The notes under the pieces are model-generated. The model saw nothing but the letters and a program-made list of their open reading frames with translations. It did not search any database and was not told where the DNA came from. From Xanthomonas translucens pv. translucens DSM 18974 (GTDB taxonomy: Bacteria > Pseudomonadota > Gammaproteobacteria > Xanthomonadales > Xanthomonadaceae): a stretch of DNA of 9,352 nt. The DNA is taken from positions 1 through 9,352 of the forward strand of contig NZ_CAPJ01000340.1 in NCBI RefSeq assembly GCF_000331775.1, read 5' to 3'. This document shows, in pieces, positions 1-6,402 of the stretch (position 1 is its first letter; the number at the start of each line of letters is the position of its first letter). The position numbers and the translations under genes were made by a program.

Positions 1-738
1 ACTGCCGTCGGCGGCGGCATCGGGCAGCGTGCGCAGGTCGACCTGGCTGGCGTCGGGCAGCGTGGCGTCGCCGCGCGCCGGGGCGTCCAGCGCCGCGTCC
101 CAACTGCTGCCGTCGTGACGCAGCAGCGCGAACAGCGGCGCCGGCAGGTGCTGCTGCAGCCGGTACAGCGACAGTTCGCGGCCGAGCTGGCGGCCTTGCA
201 GGTCGAAATACATCGCGTCGCCGGCCAGCACCGAGTCCACCGGTTGCCAGTCGCGCGGCGCCTTGACCAGCAGCAGATAGGGCCACGGCCGCACCCGCAG
301 CGCATGCAGGCCGCGATTGACACCAGCGCTGTAGGCCTGCAGCGCCGCGGCATGGCTGCCGCCGAAGCTGGCCAGTTGCGCGGCGGCGTGCGCGCGCAGG
401 CGGTGCATGCGCCGCTGCTTGTCCACCCCGAGCGTGGCGTTGCCGACCAGCTCCGACAGTTCGCCGGCCGCGGCGCGGCGCATCAGGTCCATCTGGAAGT
501 AGCGTTCCTGCGCATGCACGTAGCCGAGCGCGCGCATCGCATCGGCCTCGTTGCCGGCGTCGATGGTGACCGTGCCCAGCGCGTCGCGCTGGATATGCAC
601 CGGCGCCGCCAGCCCGTCCAGATCGACTTGGCCGTCGAGCGTGGCCAGACTGCCGCGCAGCAGCAGCCACATCGCCAGCAGCAGGCCGATCGCCAGCGCC
701 GCCAGCCACAGCATCCTTCGTTTCCACTTGCGTTGCAT
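1..738 (-). CDS. Penicillin acylase family protein (Ntn hydrolase), N-terminal part, cut by window edge
   Basis: The reading frame is open from the ATG at 738 to base 1 (246 codons), so only the N-terminal part is present. Residues 1-8 are basic (MQRKWKRR) and are followed by a hydrophobic segment to about residue 27, giving a signal anchor or uncleaved signal peptide with the enzyme on the periplasmic side. The body has the N-terminal family pattern: a short strand followed by [10 protein letters not shown] (about 52-61), then [19 protein letters not shown] (about 74-92) and GELSEL (96-101). These resemble the alpha-subunit opening of penicillin and acyl-homoserine-lactone acylases, which hydrolyse amide bonds using the N-terminal Ser, Cys or Thr of an autocleaved beta chain. 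The substrate cannot be read from this part. The start is supported by GGAG eight bases upstream. The gene is divergent from the ferritin gene. The family call is good; the exact enzyme is unknown. Confidence 0.82.
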   Translation of the reverse strand, partial: MQRKWKRRMLWLAALAIGLLLAMWLLLRGSLATLDGQVDLDGLAAPVHIQRDALGTVTIDAGNEADAMRALGYVHAQERYFQMDLMRRAAAGELSELVGNATLGVDKQRRMHRLRAHAAAQLASFGGSHAAALQAYSAGVNRGLHALRVRPWPYLLLVKAPRDWQPVDSVLAGDAMYFDLQGRQLGRELSLYRLQQHLPAPLFALLRHDGSSWDAALDAPARGDATLPDASQVDLRTLPDAAADGS

Positions 739-948
739 CCAAGCATCTCCGCCGGCCAATCCTGGATTCTAGACGCGACTGCGTGTCGTTCTTGCGTACA
801 TCCGGCTGGCGCTCGCGTGCGGTTGGGGCGTGGTCAGCTTCGCCCGCACCGCTGCGCCGCTGCAATCGGGATGCTAATGATTCCGATTGGAACGTGGGTC
901 GCGCGGCTCGTGCACTATGGTGGCCTCAGTCGAGACGGAGCCTGCCCC
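739..948. promoter_or_regulatory. Divergent intergenic region between acylase and ferritin genes
   Basis: This 210-bp non-coding stretch must carry promoters for both flanking genes. It holds ribosome-binding sites at both ends: GGAG at 937-940 for the ferritin, and GGAG on the minus strand eight bases before 738 for the acylase. A candidate ferritin promoter is TTGGAA (887-892) with CACTAT (913-918), but the 20-bp spacing is longer than the usual 16-18, so it is weak. A perfect inverted repeat lies at 863-889 and is listed separately. The open plus-strand frame that extends upstream from the ferritin through this region and the acylase gene has no family resemblance and is not taken as coding. 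Confidence 0.5.
863..889. promoter_or_regulatory. Perfect inverted repeat, candidate operator upstream of the ferritin gene
   Basis: CAATCGG (863-869) and CCGATTG (883-889) are perfect 7-base inverted arms separated by 13 bases. The centre reads TGCTAATGATTCCGA (872-886), which matches 10 of 14 fixed positions of the Fur-type core TGATAAT-N-ATTATCA, mostly in the left half. The element ends about 60 bases before the ferritin ATG and overlaps the candidate -35. Iron-responsive control by Fur is a reasonable guess for a ferritin, but the arms themselves are not a Fur motif, so another regulator is equally possible. Confidence 0.4.
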
Positions 949-1434
949 ATGAAGGGACATCCTGAAGTTGTGCAATGCCTGATCGAGTTGCTGCGCGGCG
1001 AACTCGCCGCACGCGACCAGTATTTCATCCACTCGCGGCGCTACGAGGATCAGGGCCTGCAGGCGCTGTACACGCGGATCAACCACGAGATGGAAGAGGA
1101 GACCGAGCACGCCGACGCGCTGCTGCGGCGCATCCTGTTCCTGGAAGGCGACCCGGACATGCGCCCGCATGCGTTCGAACCCGGACGCACGGTCGAAGAG
1201 ATGCTGGAAAAAGACCTGAAGGTCGAATACGAAGTGCGCGCGAACCTGGCCGCCGGCATGAAGCTGTGCGAGCAGCACGGCGACTACGTCAGCCGCGACA
1301 TCCTGCTCAAGCAGCTGCAGGACACCGAAGAAGACCACGCCTGGTGGCTGGAACAGCAACTTGGCCTGATCAAGCGCCTGGGCATGGCGCTGTATCAGAC
1401 GTCCAAGATCGGTGGCAGTGCGGTGGGAGAGTAA
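949..1434 (+). CDS. bfr: Bacterioferritin-family ferritin, FtnA-like, without haem-ligand Met
   Basis: This 161-residue protein matches the usual length of bacterioferritin (about 158). Such proteins form 24-subunit cytoplasmic shells that oxidise Fe(II) at a di-iron centre and store ferric mineral. Counted from the ATG at 949, the ferroxidase ligands are present: E18, E51, H54, E93, E127 and H130. The motif [11 protein letters not shown] (46-56) is clear, as are DYVSRDILL (112-120) and [12 protein letters not shown] (127-138). The position equal to E. coli Bfr Met52, which ligates haem between two subunits, is Thr52 here. The N-terminal MKGHPEVV and [13 protein letters not shown] resemble Pseudomonas aeruginosa FtnA (formerly BfrA) as I recall it, which does not bind haem. 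The start is chosen for GGAG at 937-940, eight bases upstream, and for the family's MxGHPEV opening. No ferredoxin (bfd) gene is adjacent. The family is secure; the non-haem role is inferred from one residue and overall likeness. Confidence 0.93.
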   Translation: MKGHPEVVQCLIELLRGELAARDQYFIHSRRYEDQGLQALYTRINHEMEEETEHADALLRRILFLEGDPDMRPHAFEPGRTVEEMLEKDLKVEYEVRANLAAGMKLCEQHGDYVSRDILLKQLQDTEEDHAWWLEQQLGLIKRLGMALYQTSKIGGSAVGE

Positions 1435-1435
1435 C

Positions 1436-1484
1436 GGGACTCGGGACTCGGGACTCGGGACTCGGGACTCGGGACTCGGGACTC
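1436..1484 (+). repeat. Tandem heptamer array, seven copies of GGGACTC
   Basis: Seven exact, contiguous copies of the 7-base unit GGGACTC begin two bases after the ferritin stop codon, followed by a partial unit (GGGA). It is the mirror of the array at 1567-1601. Arrays of this kind are common between genes in Xanthomonadaceae, from general memory. Identical units suggest recent slippage, so copy number probably varies between strains. Confidence 0.95.
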
Positions 1485-1522
1485 GGGAGAGCCTACCGCT
1501 GATTGCCGATGTATGGCGAGGC

Positions 1523-1551
1523 AAAAAAAATCGGCCCGAAAGGGCCGATTT
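1523..1551 (-). terminator. Rho-independent terminator of parC
   Basis: A perfect 10-bp stem pairs 1528-1537 with 1542-1551 around a 4-base loop (GAAA on the plus strand). On the minus strand the stem is followed by eight T residues (A run at 1523-1530 on the plus strand, three of which join the stem). This is a strong intrinsic terminator for leftward transcripts and lies about 60 bases past the parC stop codon. On the plus strand the stem ends in only three T residues, so it would stop ferritin transcripts poorly. Confidence 0.9.
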
Positions 1552-1566
1552 GCTGTTCGCTGTTGC

Positions 1567-1601
1567 GAGTCCCGAGTCCCGAGTCCCGAGTCCCGAGTCC
1601 C
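1567..1601 (-). repeat. Tandem heptamer array, five copies of GAGTCCC (inverted GGGACTC)
   Basis: Five exact contiguous copies of GAGTCCC lie here, the reverse complement of the unit at 1436-1484. The array sits between the parC stop codon (1611-1613) and the parC terminator, so it is transcribed in the parC 3' untranslated region. Together the two arrays could pair as a hairpin of up to 35 bp enclosing about 82 bases, with the terminator in its loop. Confidence 0.95.
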
Positions 1602-1610
1602 GGCCCCACC

Positions 1611-3854
1611 TCACTCCACCGCCAGATCATCCACCTTCTGCCACCCGCGCGGCAGCAGTCCGCCGCGGCTGGCGCGCACGCCGAGGTAGGCGTCCAGATC
1701 CTTGAACGACAGCGACATGGTGCGCTGCCCGCTCTTCACCAGCAGCGTGTTGCCCGGCGCGACCGCGGCGATCGCCACCACCCGCTCGGTGCCGAGCTTG
1801 GCCTTGGGGATGTCGATGATCTTGTTGCCCTTGCCCTTGTCCAGCTCGGGCAGGTCGGCGATCGGGAACGCCAGCAGGTGGCCGGCGCTGGTCACCGCGA
1901 CGATGCGGTCGGTCTGTGCGTTGCCGACCGAGGCCGGCGGCAGCACCTTCGCATTCGGGGTCAGGTTGAGCATCGCCTTGCCGGCCTTGTTGCGGCTGGT
2001 CAGGTTCTCGAAGCGGGTGACGAAGCCGTAGCCGTGCGAGGACGCCAGCACCAGCCGGCTGTCGTTCTCGCCGCTGGCCATGGCCTGAAACGAGGCGCCG
2101 GATGCGGGAGAGAAACGCCCGGTCAGCGGCTCGCCGTTGCCGCGCGCCGAGGGCAGCGAATGCGCCAGGGTGGAGTAGGCGCGGCCTTCCGAATCCAGGA
2201 ACGCCACCTGCTGCGTGCTGCGCCCGCGCACCGCGGCCAATAAGCTGTCGCCGTCGCGGTAGGACAGGCCGGCCGGGTCCACGTCGTGGCCCTTGGCCGC
2301 GCGGATCCAGCCCTTCTCCGACATCACGATGGTCATCGGCTCGCTCGGCACCAGTTCGGTCTCGTCGATCGCCTGCGCCGCGCCACGCTGCACCAGCGGC
2401 GAGCGCCGCGCGTCGCCGAATTTCTTGGCGTCGGCGACCAGCTCGTCCTTGATCATCTTCTTCAGCCTGGTCTTGCTGGCCAGTACCGCCTGCAGCTGGT
2501 CGCGCTCCTTGGCCAGCGCGTCCTGCTCGCCGCGGATCTTCATTTCTTCCAGACGCGCCAGCTGGCGCAGGCGGGTTTCCAGGATGTAGTCGGCCTGTTC
2601 CTCGCTGAGCGCGAAGCGCGCGATCAGCGCCTGCTTCGGCTCGTCCTCGCTGCGGATGATGCGGATCACTTCATCCAGGTTGAGGAACGCGACCAGCAGG
2701 CCTTCCAACAGGTGCAGGCGGCGCTCGACCTTCTCCAGGCGATGGTTGAGCCGGCGCACCACCGTGTCGCTGCGGAAGCGCAGCCATTCTTCCAGCAGGC
2801 TCTTGAGGTTCTTGACCTGCGGGCGGCCGTCCAGGCCGATCACGTTGAGGTTGACCCGGTAGCTGCGCTCCAGGTCGGTGGTCACGAACAGGTGGCCCAT
2901 CAGTTGCTCGGCGTCGACCCGGTTGGAGCGCGGCACCAGCACCACCCGCACCGGATTGGCGTGGTCGGATTCGTCGCGGATGTCTTCCAGCCACGGCAGC
3001 TTCTTGGCGCGCATCTGCTGCGCGATCTGCTCGATCACCTTCGACGGCGACACCTGGTAGGGCAGCGCGGTGATCACGATGTTGGCGTGTTCCTTCTGGA
3101 ACGTGGCGCGCGCGCGCACGCTGCCGTGGCCGGTTTCGTAGATCGCGCGCAGGTCGGCGGCGGGAGTGATGATCTCGGCGCTGGTCGGGTAGTCCGGGCC
3201 GCGCACGTGTTCGCACAGGTCGGCGACGCTGGCGTCGGGATCGTCGAGCAGGCGGATCAGCGCGCTGACGATCTCGTTGAGGTTGTGCGGCGGCACGTCG
3301 GTGGCCATGCCCACGGCGATGCCGGTGGTGCCGTTGAGCAGCAGGTGCGGCAGCCGCGCCGGCATCCAGGTCGGCTCGTCCATGGTGCCGTCGAAGTTCG
3401 GCGACCAGTCCACCGTACCCTGGCCGAGTTCGCCGAGCAGCACCTCGGCGATCGGGGTCAGCTTGGATTCGGTGTAGCGCATCGCCGCGAACGACTTCGG
3501 GTCGTCGGTGGAGCCGAAGTTGCCCTGGCCTTCGATCAGCGGGTAGCGGTAGGAGAACGGCTGCGCCATCAGCACCAGCGCCTCGTAGCAGGCGCTGTCG
3601 CCATGCGGGTGGTACTTGCCGATCACGTCGCCGACGGTACGCGCGGACTTCTTCGGCTTGGCCCCGGCATTCAGGCCCAGCTCGCTCATGGCGTAGATGA
3701 TGCGCCGCTGTACCGGTTTCAGGCCGTCGCCGAGGAACGGCAGGGCGCGGTCCAGCACCACGTACATGGAGTAGTCGAGGTAGGCGCGTTCGGCGTATTC
3801 GCGCAGCGGCAGCTGTTCGAAACCATGGAAGGCGGGGCGGGCGAGATCGGTCAT
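1611..3854 (-). CDS. parC: DNA topoisomerase IV subunit A
   Basis: This 747-residue protein is close to the length of E. coli ParC (752) and complete. ParC pairs with ParE as a type II topoisomerase that unlinks daughter chromosomes. The breakage-reunion domain fills roughly residues 1-480: GLKPVQRR (44-51), [22 protein letters not shown] (71-92), and the catalytic Tyr127 in AAMRYTES. A coiled-coil stretch (about 365-475) is followed by the C-terminal pinwheel domain, with [19 protein letters not shown] and GKGNKII as landmarks; the last distinguishes ParC from GyrA. In the quinolone-resistance region, Ser87 and Glu91 (E. coli Ser80 and Glu84) are the wild-type residues. The ATG at 3854 is the family start; its Shine-Dalgarno is weak (AGG about 12 bases upstream). 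parE is not in the window. Transcription ends at the terminator at 1523-1551. Confidence 0.97.
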   Translation of the reverse strand: MTDLARPAFHGFEQLPLREYAERAYLDYSMYVVLDRALPFLGDGLKPVQRRIIYAMSELGLNAGAKPKKSARTVGDVIGKYHPHGDSACYEALVLMAQPFSYRYPLIEGQGNFGSTDDPKSFAAMRYTESKLTPIAEVLLGELGQGTVDWSPNFDGTMDEPTWMPARLPHLLLNGTTGIAVGMATDVPPHNLNEIVSALIRLLDDPDASVADLCEHVRGPDYPTSAEIITPAADLRAIYETGHGSVRARATFQKEHANIVITALPYQVSPSKVIEQIAQQMRAKKLPWLEDIRDESDHANPVRVVLVPRSNRVDAEQLMGHLFVTTDLERSYRVNLNVIGLDGRPQVKNLKSLLEEWLRFRSDTVVRRLNHRLEKVERRLHLLEGLLVAFLNLDEVIRIIRSEDEPKQALIARFALSEEQADYILETRLRQLARLEEMKIRGEQDALAKERDQLQAVLASKTRLKKMIKDELVADAKKFGDARRSPLVQRGAAQAIDETELVPSEPMTIVMSEKGWIRAAKGHDVDPAGLSYRDGDSLLAAVRGRSTQQVAFLDSEGRAYSTLAHSLPSARGNGEPLTGRFSPASGASFQAMASGENDSRLVLASSHGYGFVTRFENLTSRNKAGKAMLNLTPNAKVLPPASVGNAQTDRIVAVTSAGHLLAFPIADLPELDKGKGNKIIDIPKAKLGTERVVAIAAVAPGNTLLVKSGQRTMSLSFKDLDAYLGVRASRGGLLPRGWQKVDDLAVE

Positions 3855-3911
3855 GCGCGGGGAATACCTGTAGGGGAACGCGGCGGCGGGCGCCGCAGGT
3901 CAGCCGGTCGA

Positions 3912-4385
3912 TTATCCGGATGCGGCCGGCGATGCCAAGCTGCGCGTCGCGCCTGCATCGCCGGCAGCGGCCGGATCGCGTGCCGGAGGATGGCCGCAAT
4001 GGCTGCGCAAGTCGGTGACGAAGGCGTATAGCCGAGGTGGTGTATGGCATCGGCGGCGCTGGCGCCGTCATTCAGCTGGCGCAGCGTCTCGGCCAGCCGT
4101 GCCTGCTATTGGCAGCCGGCGAAGCTGAACTCGGTCTCCTCGCGCAAATGCCGGCTCAGGTTGCTCGAGGACAGTCCGGCCCACTTTGCCCACTGCGACA
4201 GGCAGCGGCCATCGGCAGGGGGCGAGCAATTGCGTGGTGATCCGCAGCAGGCGCCGGTCGCTGCGGTTCGGCGGGGGCAGGCGATCGAGCGGCGCCTGGC
4301 GCAGTGCGTCCAGCAGCACCGCGCAGATCCGCCGTGGTCCGCGTTCAGGGAGAGGGGCGACGCCAGCGTTGCGCGGCTGCAACAC
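3912..4385 (-). pseudogene. Decayed AraC-family transcriptional regulator
   Basis: Translating the minus strand in pieces recovers the DNA-binding half of an AraC-type regulator. From 4385, one frame gives the linker (RICAVLLDALRQAPLDRL, then DRRLLRITTQLLA). The frame breaks in a run of five C residues (4218-4222). The next frame gives the first helix-turn-helix (LSQWAKWAGLSSSNLSRHL, then REETEFSF) and reaches an in-frame TAG at 4106-4108, where the family has Trp-Arg-Gln. Past the stop the same frame continues as QARLAETLRQL, NDGASAADAI and HHLGY. About ten bases then seem lost, and a third frame gives AFVTDLRSHCGHPPARD, the usual C-terminal end, with TAA at 3912-3914. The N-terminal cupin-like sensor domain is missing; recognisable sequence starts near 4345, where the AT-rich emrR promoter region begins upstream. 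It is dead as a full regulator. What it once controlled is unknown. Confidence 0.75.
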
Positions 4386-4406
4386 AGCATTTACTTATTT
4401 CCGCGA

Positions 4407-4439
4407 TATTTTCTTGACATATATTTCCAAATGAAAATA
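4407..4439. promoter_or_regulatory. Perfect inverted repeat over the emrR promoter, candidate MarR operator
   Basis: TATTTTC (4407-4413) and GAAAATA (4433-4439) are perfect 7-base inverted arms separated by 19 bases. The repeat encloses the whole -35 and overlaps the -10. A second small symmetry, TTTC-N5-GAAA, lies at 4424-4436, and TATTTCC occurs twice (4396-4402 and 4422-4428). MarR-family repressors normally bind AT-rich palindromes at their own promoter, so the operon's regulator is the obvious candidate ligand. Which of the nested symmetries is bound cannot be decided from sequence. Confidence 0.5.
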
Positions 4440-4441
4440 AT
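4414..4441 (+). promoter_or_regulatory. Sigma-70 promoter of the emrRCAB operon
   Basis: A perfect -35 TTGACA (4414-4419) and a 5-of-6 -10 AATAAT (4436-4441) are spaced by 16 bases. The surrounding 4381-4442 is about 26% GC in otherwise very GC-rich DNA. The -10 ends eight bases before the ATG at 4450, so transcription would start at or within a few bases of the start codon. Confidence 0.8.
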
Positions 4442-4449
4442 TGGCGTCC

Positions 4450-4899
4450 ATGAACTGCGCTCCCACCCATCCCGGTCCGCCGTCGTTCGGCCTGCTGCTG
4501 CGGCAGGTCCGCGACGGGCTGATGCGCCGCCTGGACGATTCCATGGCCGAACTCGAGCTCGGCCTGGGCTTCAGCCACTACATCGGCATGAAGGCGCTGG
4601 CGTACATGTCGCCATGCACCGCCAACGAACTGGCCCAGGCCATCGACCAGAACCCCAGCGCGGTCACCCGCCTGCTGGACAAGCTCCAGGACCTGGGCTG
4701 GGTGCGCCGTGAAGTGCATGCGCAGGACCGCCGCGCGCTGCAGATCGTGCTGACCGACGAAGGCCGCGCGCTGTGGCAGCAGCTCAAGCGACGCGGCGAC
4801 GACGCCATCGCCAGCGCCTTGCGCGATCTCTCCGCCGACGAGCGCGAGCACCTCACGTCGTTGTTGACCCGCGTCCGCGACTCCCTCAATTCGCCATGA
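4450..4899 (+). CDS. emrR: MarR-family transcriptional regulator of the efflux operon (EmrR-like)
   Basis: This 149-residue protein has the size and layout of MarR repressors: dimerisation helices at both ends and a winged helix-turn-helix between. The recognition region is visible as TANELAQAIDQNPSAVTRLLDKLQDLGWV (about residues 57-85). It is followed by the wing, with the family signature DRRALQIVLTDEGRAL (about 93-108). MarR proteins bind promoter palindromes and release DNA on binding small phenolic or hydrophobic ligands. As first gene of an emrRCAB-type operon it most likely represses that operon, including itself. The ATG at 4450 is chosen over the in-frame TTG at 4441 because that TTG overlaps the -10. 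No Shine-Dalgarno is present, fitting a leaderless message. The stop codon overlaps the next start (ATGA). The fold is secure; the symbol rests on gene order. Confidence 0.88.
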   Translation: MNCAPTHPGPPSFGLLLRQVRDGLMRRLDDSMAELELGLGFSHYIGMKALAYMSPCTANELAQAIDQNPSAVTRLLDKLQDLGWVRREVHAQDRRALQIVLTDEGRALWQQLKRRGDDAIASALRDLSADEREHLTSLLTRVRDSLNSP

Positions 4900-6392
4900 C
4901 TCCGCTTATGAACCTCTCCGCTTCGTCCCATCGCCTGCGCCCGTTCGCGGCCGCGGCCCTCACCCTGGCGCTGGCCGCCTGCGCCAGCAGCCGTGGCCTG
5001 GAACCGCAGGGCCGCCGGCTCGACGCCGACCGGCAACTGCAGGCGGGCAAGACCCTGGCCGCCGGCCAACTGGCGCCGGCCGCCTGGCCGCAGCAGGACT
5101 GGTGGAAGGCGCTGGGCGACCCGCAGCTCGACGCGTTGATCGCCGAGGCGCTGCAGGGCACGCCGAACCTGGACGTGGCCGACGCGCGGCTGCGCCTGGC
5201 CCAGGCCCAGGCCGGCGCGGCCAATGCCGACCGCGGCGCCAAGCTGTCGCTGTCGGCCGGCTATACCGGGCTGCAGCTGCCCAAGGGGCTGGCCGGCGAC
5301 GAGATTGGCGGCAAATACATCCATGCCGAGCAGGCGGTGCTGGATTTCAGCTACGGCTTCGACCTGTGGGGCGGCAAGCGCGCGGCCTGGGAAGCGGCGG
5401 TGGACCAGGCGCATGCGGCGCAGGTCGATGCGCAGGCCGCGCGCCTGGATCTGTCGGCCGGTGTGGCCCGCGCCTATGCGCAGCTCGGCTACGCCTGGCG
5501 CCTGTACGACTTGGCCGGCGAAGAACTGGCGCGCTCGGACAACAGCCTGAAGCTGGTGCGGCAGCGCCGGGACGCCGGCATCGACAGCAACCTGCAACTG
5601 CGCCAGGCCGAGGCGCGGGTGCCGGCGGCACGCCAGCAGCAGCAGGCCGCGCAGCAGCAGATCGACGAGGCGCGGACCGCGTTGGCGGCCTTGCTCGGCC
5701 GCGGCCCGGATCGCGGCCTGCAGATCGAGCGGCCGCGGCCGTTGGACCCGGTGGCGGTGCAACTGCCGTCGGTGCTGCCCAGCGACCTGCTCGGGCGCCG
5801 CCCCGACGTGGTCGCCGCGCGCTGGCGGGTCGAGGCCGCCTCGCAACGTATCGGTGCGGCCAAGGCGCAGTTCTATCCGAGCATCAACCTGCTCGCGCTG
5901 GGCGGCGTGGCCGCGGCCAATCCCGCCGACCTGTTCAAGGGCGATGCGCTGCTCGGCCTGTTCGCGCCGAGCGTGAGCTTGCCGTTGTTCGACAGCGGCC
6001 GCCTGCGCAGCCAGCTGGCCGAGCGCGACGCGCACTACGACCTGGCGGTGGCCAGCTACAACCAGGCGCTGGTGGCGGCGCTGCGCGAGGTCGCCGACCA
6101 GGTCAGCGCGGCGCGTTCGCTGGCGCAGCAGGCGCAGCAGCAGGCGCAGGCGGTGAGCACCGCGCAGGCCGCCTTCGACCTGGCGCAGCAGCGCTACCGC
6201 GCCGGTATCGGCAACTACCTGGACGTGTTGAGCGTGCAGCAACCGTTGCTCGAGGCGCAGCAGCGCCTGGCCTCGCTGCAGTCCAACCAGATTCTGGTTT
6301 CGGTGCGCCTGAACCAGGCGCTGGGCGGTGGCTACGACGCCACCCCCGCCGCCGACGCGCCGTCGACCTCTTCCGCTTTTACGCATTCCTGA
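4896..6392 (+). CDS. emrC: Outer-membrane factor lipoprotein of a tripartite efflux pump (NodT/OprM type)
   Basis: This 498-residue TolC-like protein forms the outer-membrane and periplasmic duct of the pump. It begins with a lipoprotein signal peptide: basic and hydrophobic residues, then the lipobox LAAC with Cys29 as the lipidation site; the following Ala is not an inner-membrane retention Asp. Two outer-membrane efflux repeats follow. Family landmarks are WWKALGDPQLDALI near the N-terminus, the LLGRRPDVVAARWRVEAAS segment about two thirds along, AKAQFYPSINLLALGG, PLFDSGR, and RYRAGIGNYLDVL near the C-terminus. Gln- and Ala-rich helical stretches form the coiled-coil barrel. The start at 4896 (ATGA overlap with the regulator stop) suggests translational coupling. 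ATG at 4908 is an alternative that leaves the lipobox intact. E. coli emrAB uses the unlinked tolC; a dedicated gene here follows the Stenotrophomonas emrRCAB pattern. Confidence 0.92.
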   Translation: MTPLMNLSASSHRLRPFAAAALTLALAACASSRGLEPQGRRLDADRQLQAGKTLAAGQLAPAAWPQQDWWKALGDPQLDALIAEALQGTPNLDVADARLRLAQAQAGAANADRGAKLSLSAGYTGLQLPKGLAGDEIGGKYIHAEQAVLDFSYGFDLWGGKRAAWEAAVDQAHAAQVDAQAARLDLSAGVARAYAQLGYAWRLYDLAGEELARSDNSLKLVRQRRDAGIDSNLQLRQAEARVPAARQQQQAAQQQIDEARTALAALLGRGPDRGLQIERPRPLDPVAVQLPSVLPSDLLGRRPDVVAARWRVEAASQRIGAAKAQFYPSINLLALGGVAAANPADLFKGDALLGLFAPSVSLPLFDSGRLRSQLAERDAHYDLAVASYNQALVAALREVADQVSAARSLAQQAQQQAQAVSTAQAAFDLAQQRYRAGIGNYLDVLSVQQPLLEAQQRLASLQSNQILVSVRLNQALGGGYDATPAADAPSTSSAFTHS

Positions 6393-6402
6393 GACCGCTG
6401 CA

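Noticed and set aside
115..948. Long plus-strand frame continuous with the ferritin gene, suggesting a much larger protein
   Set aside because: It is antisense to the acylase gene, has Arg/Gln-rich composition with no family likeness, and the ferritin family starts exactly at 949 behind a good ribosome-binding site.
1436..1601. CRISPR array or miniature transposon
   Set aside because: Units are 7 bases, contiguous and without spacers; no target-site duplication or terminal inverted repeats with a defined element body are visible.
2286..4031. 581-codon plus-strand open frame opposite parC
   Set aside because: It is a high-GC antisense shadow; parC on the other strand shows full-length family conservation, while this frame is His/Gln/Val-rich low-information sequence.
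3912..4385. Small intact genes on the minus strand (105 or 94 codons)
   Set aside because: Each frame covers only part of an AraC-family DNA-binding domain; joined they give one broken gene, not two real ones.
4441..4449. TTG at 4441 as start of the MarR regulator
   Set aside because: It overlaps the last base of the -10 hexamer, so it would not be in the transcript; ATG at 4450 fits promoter and family better.
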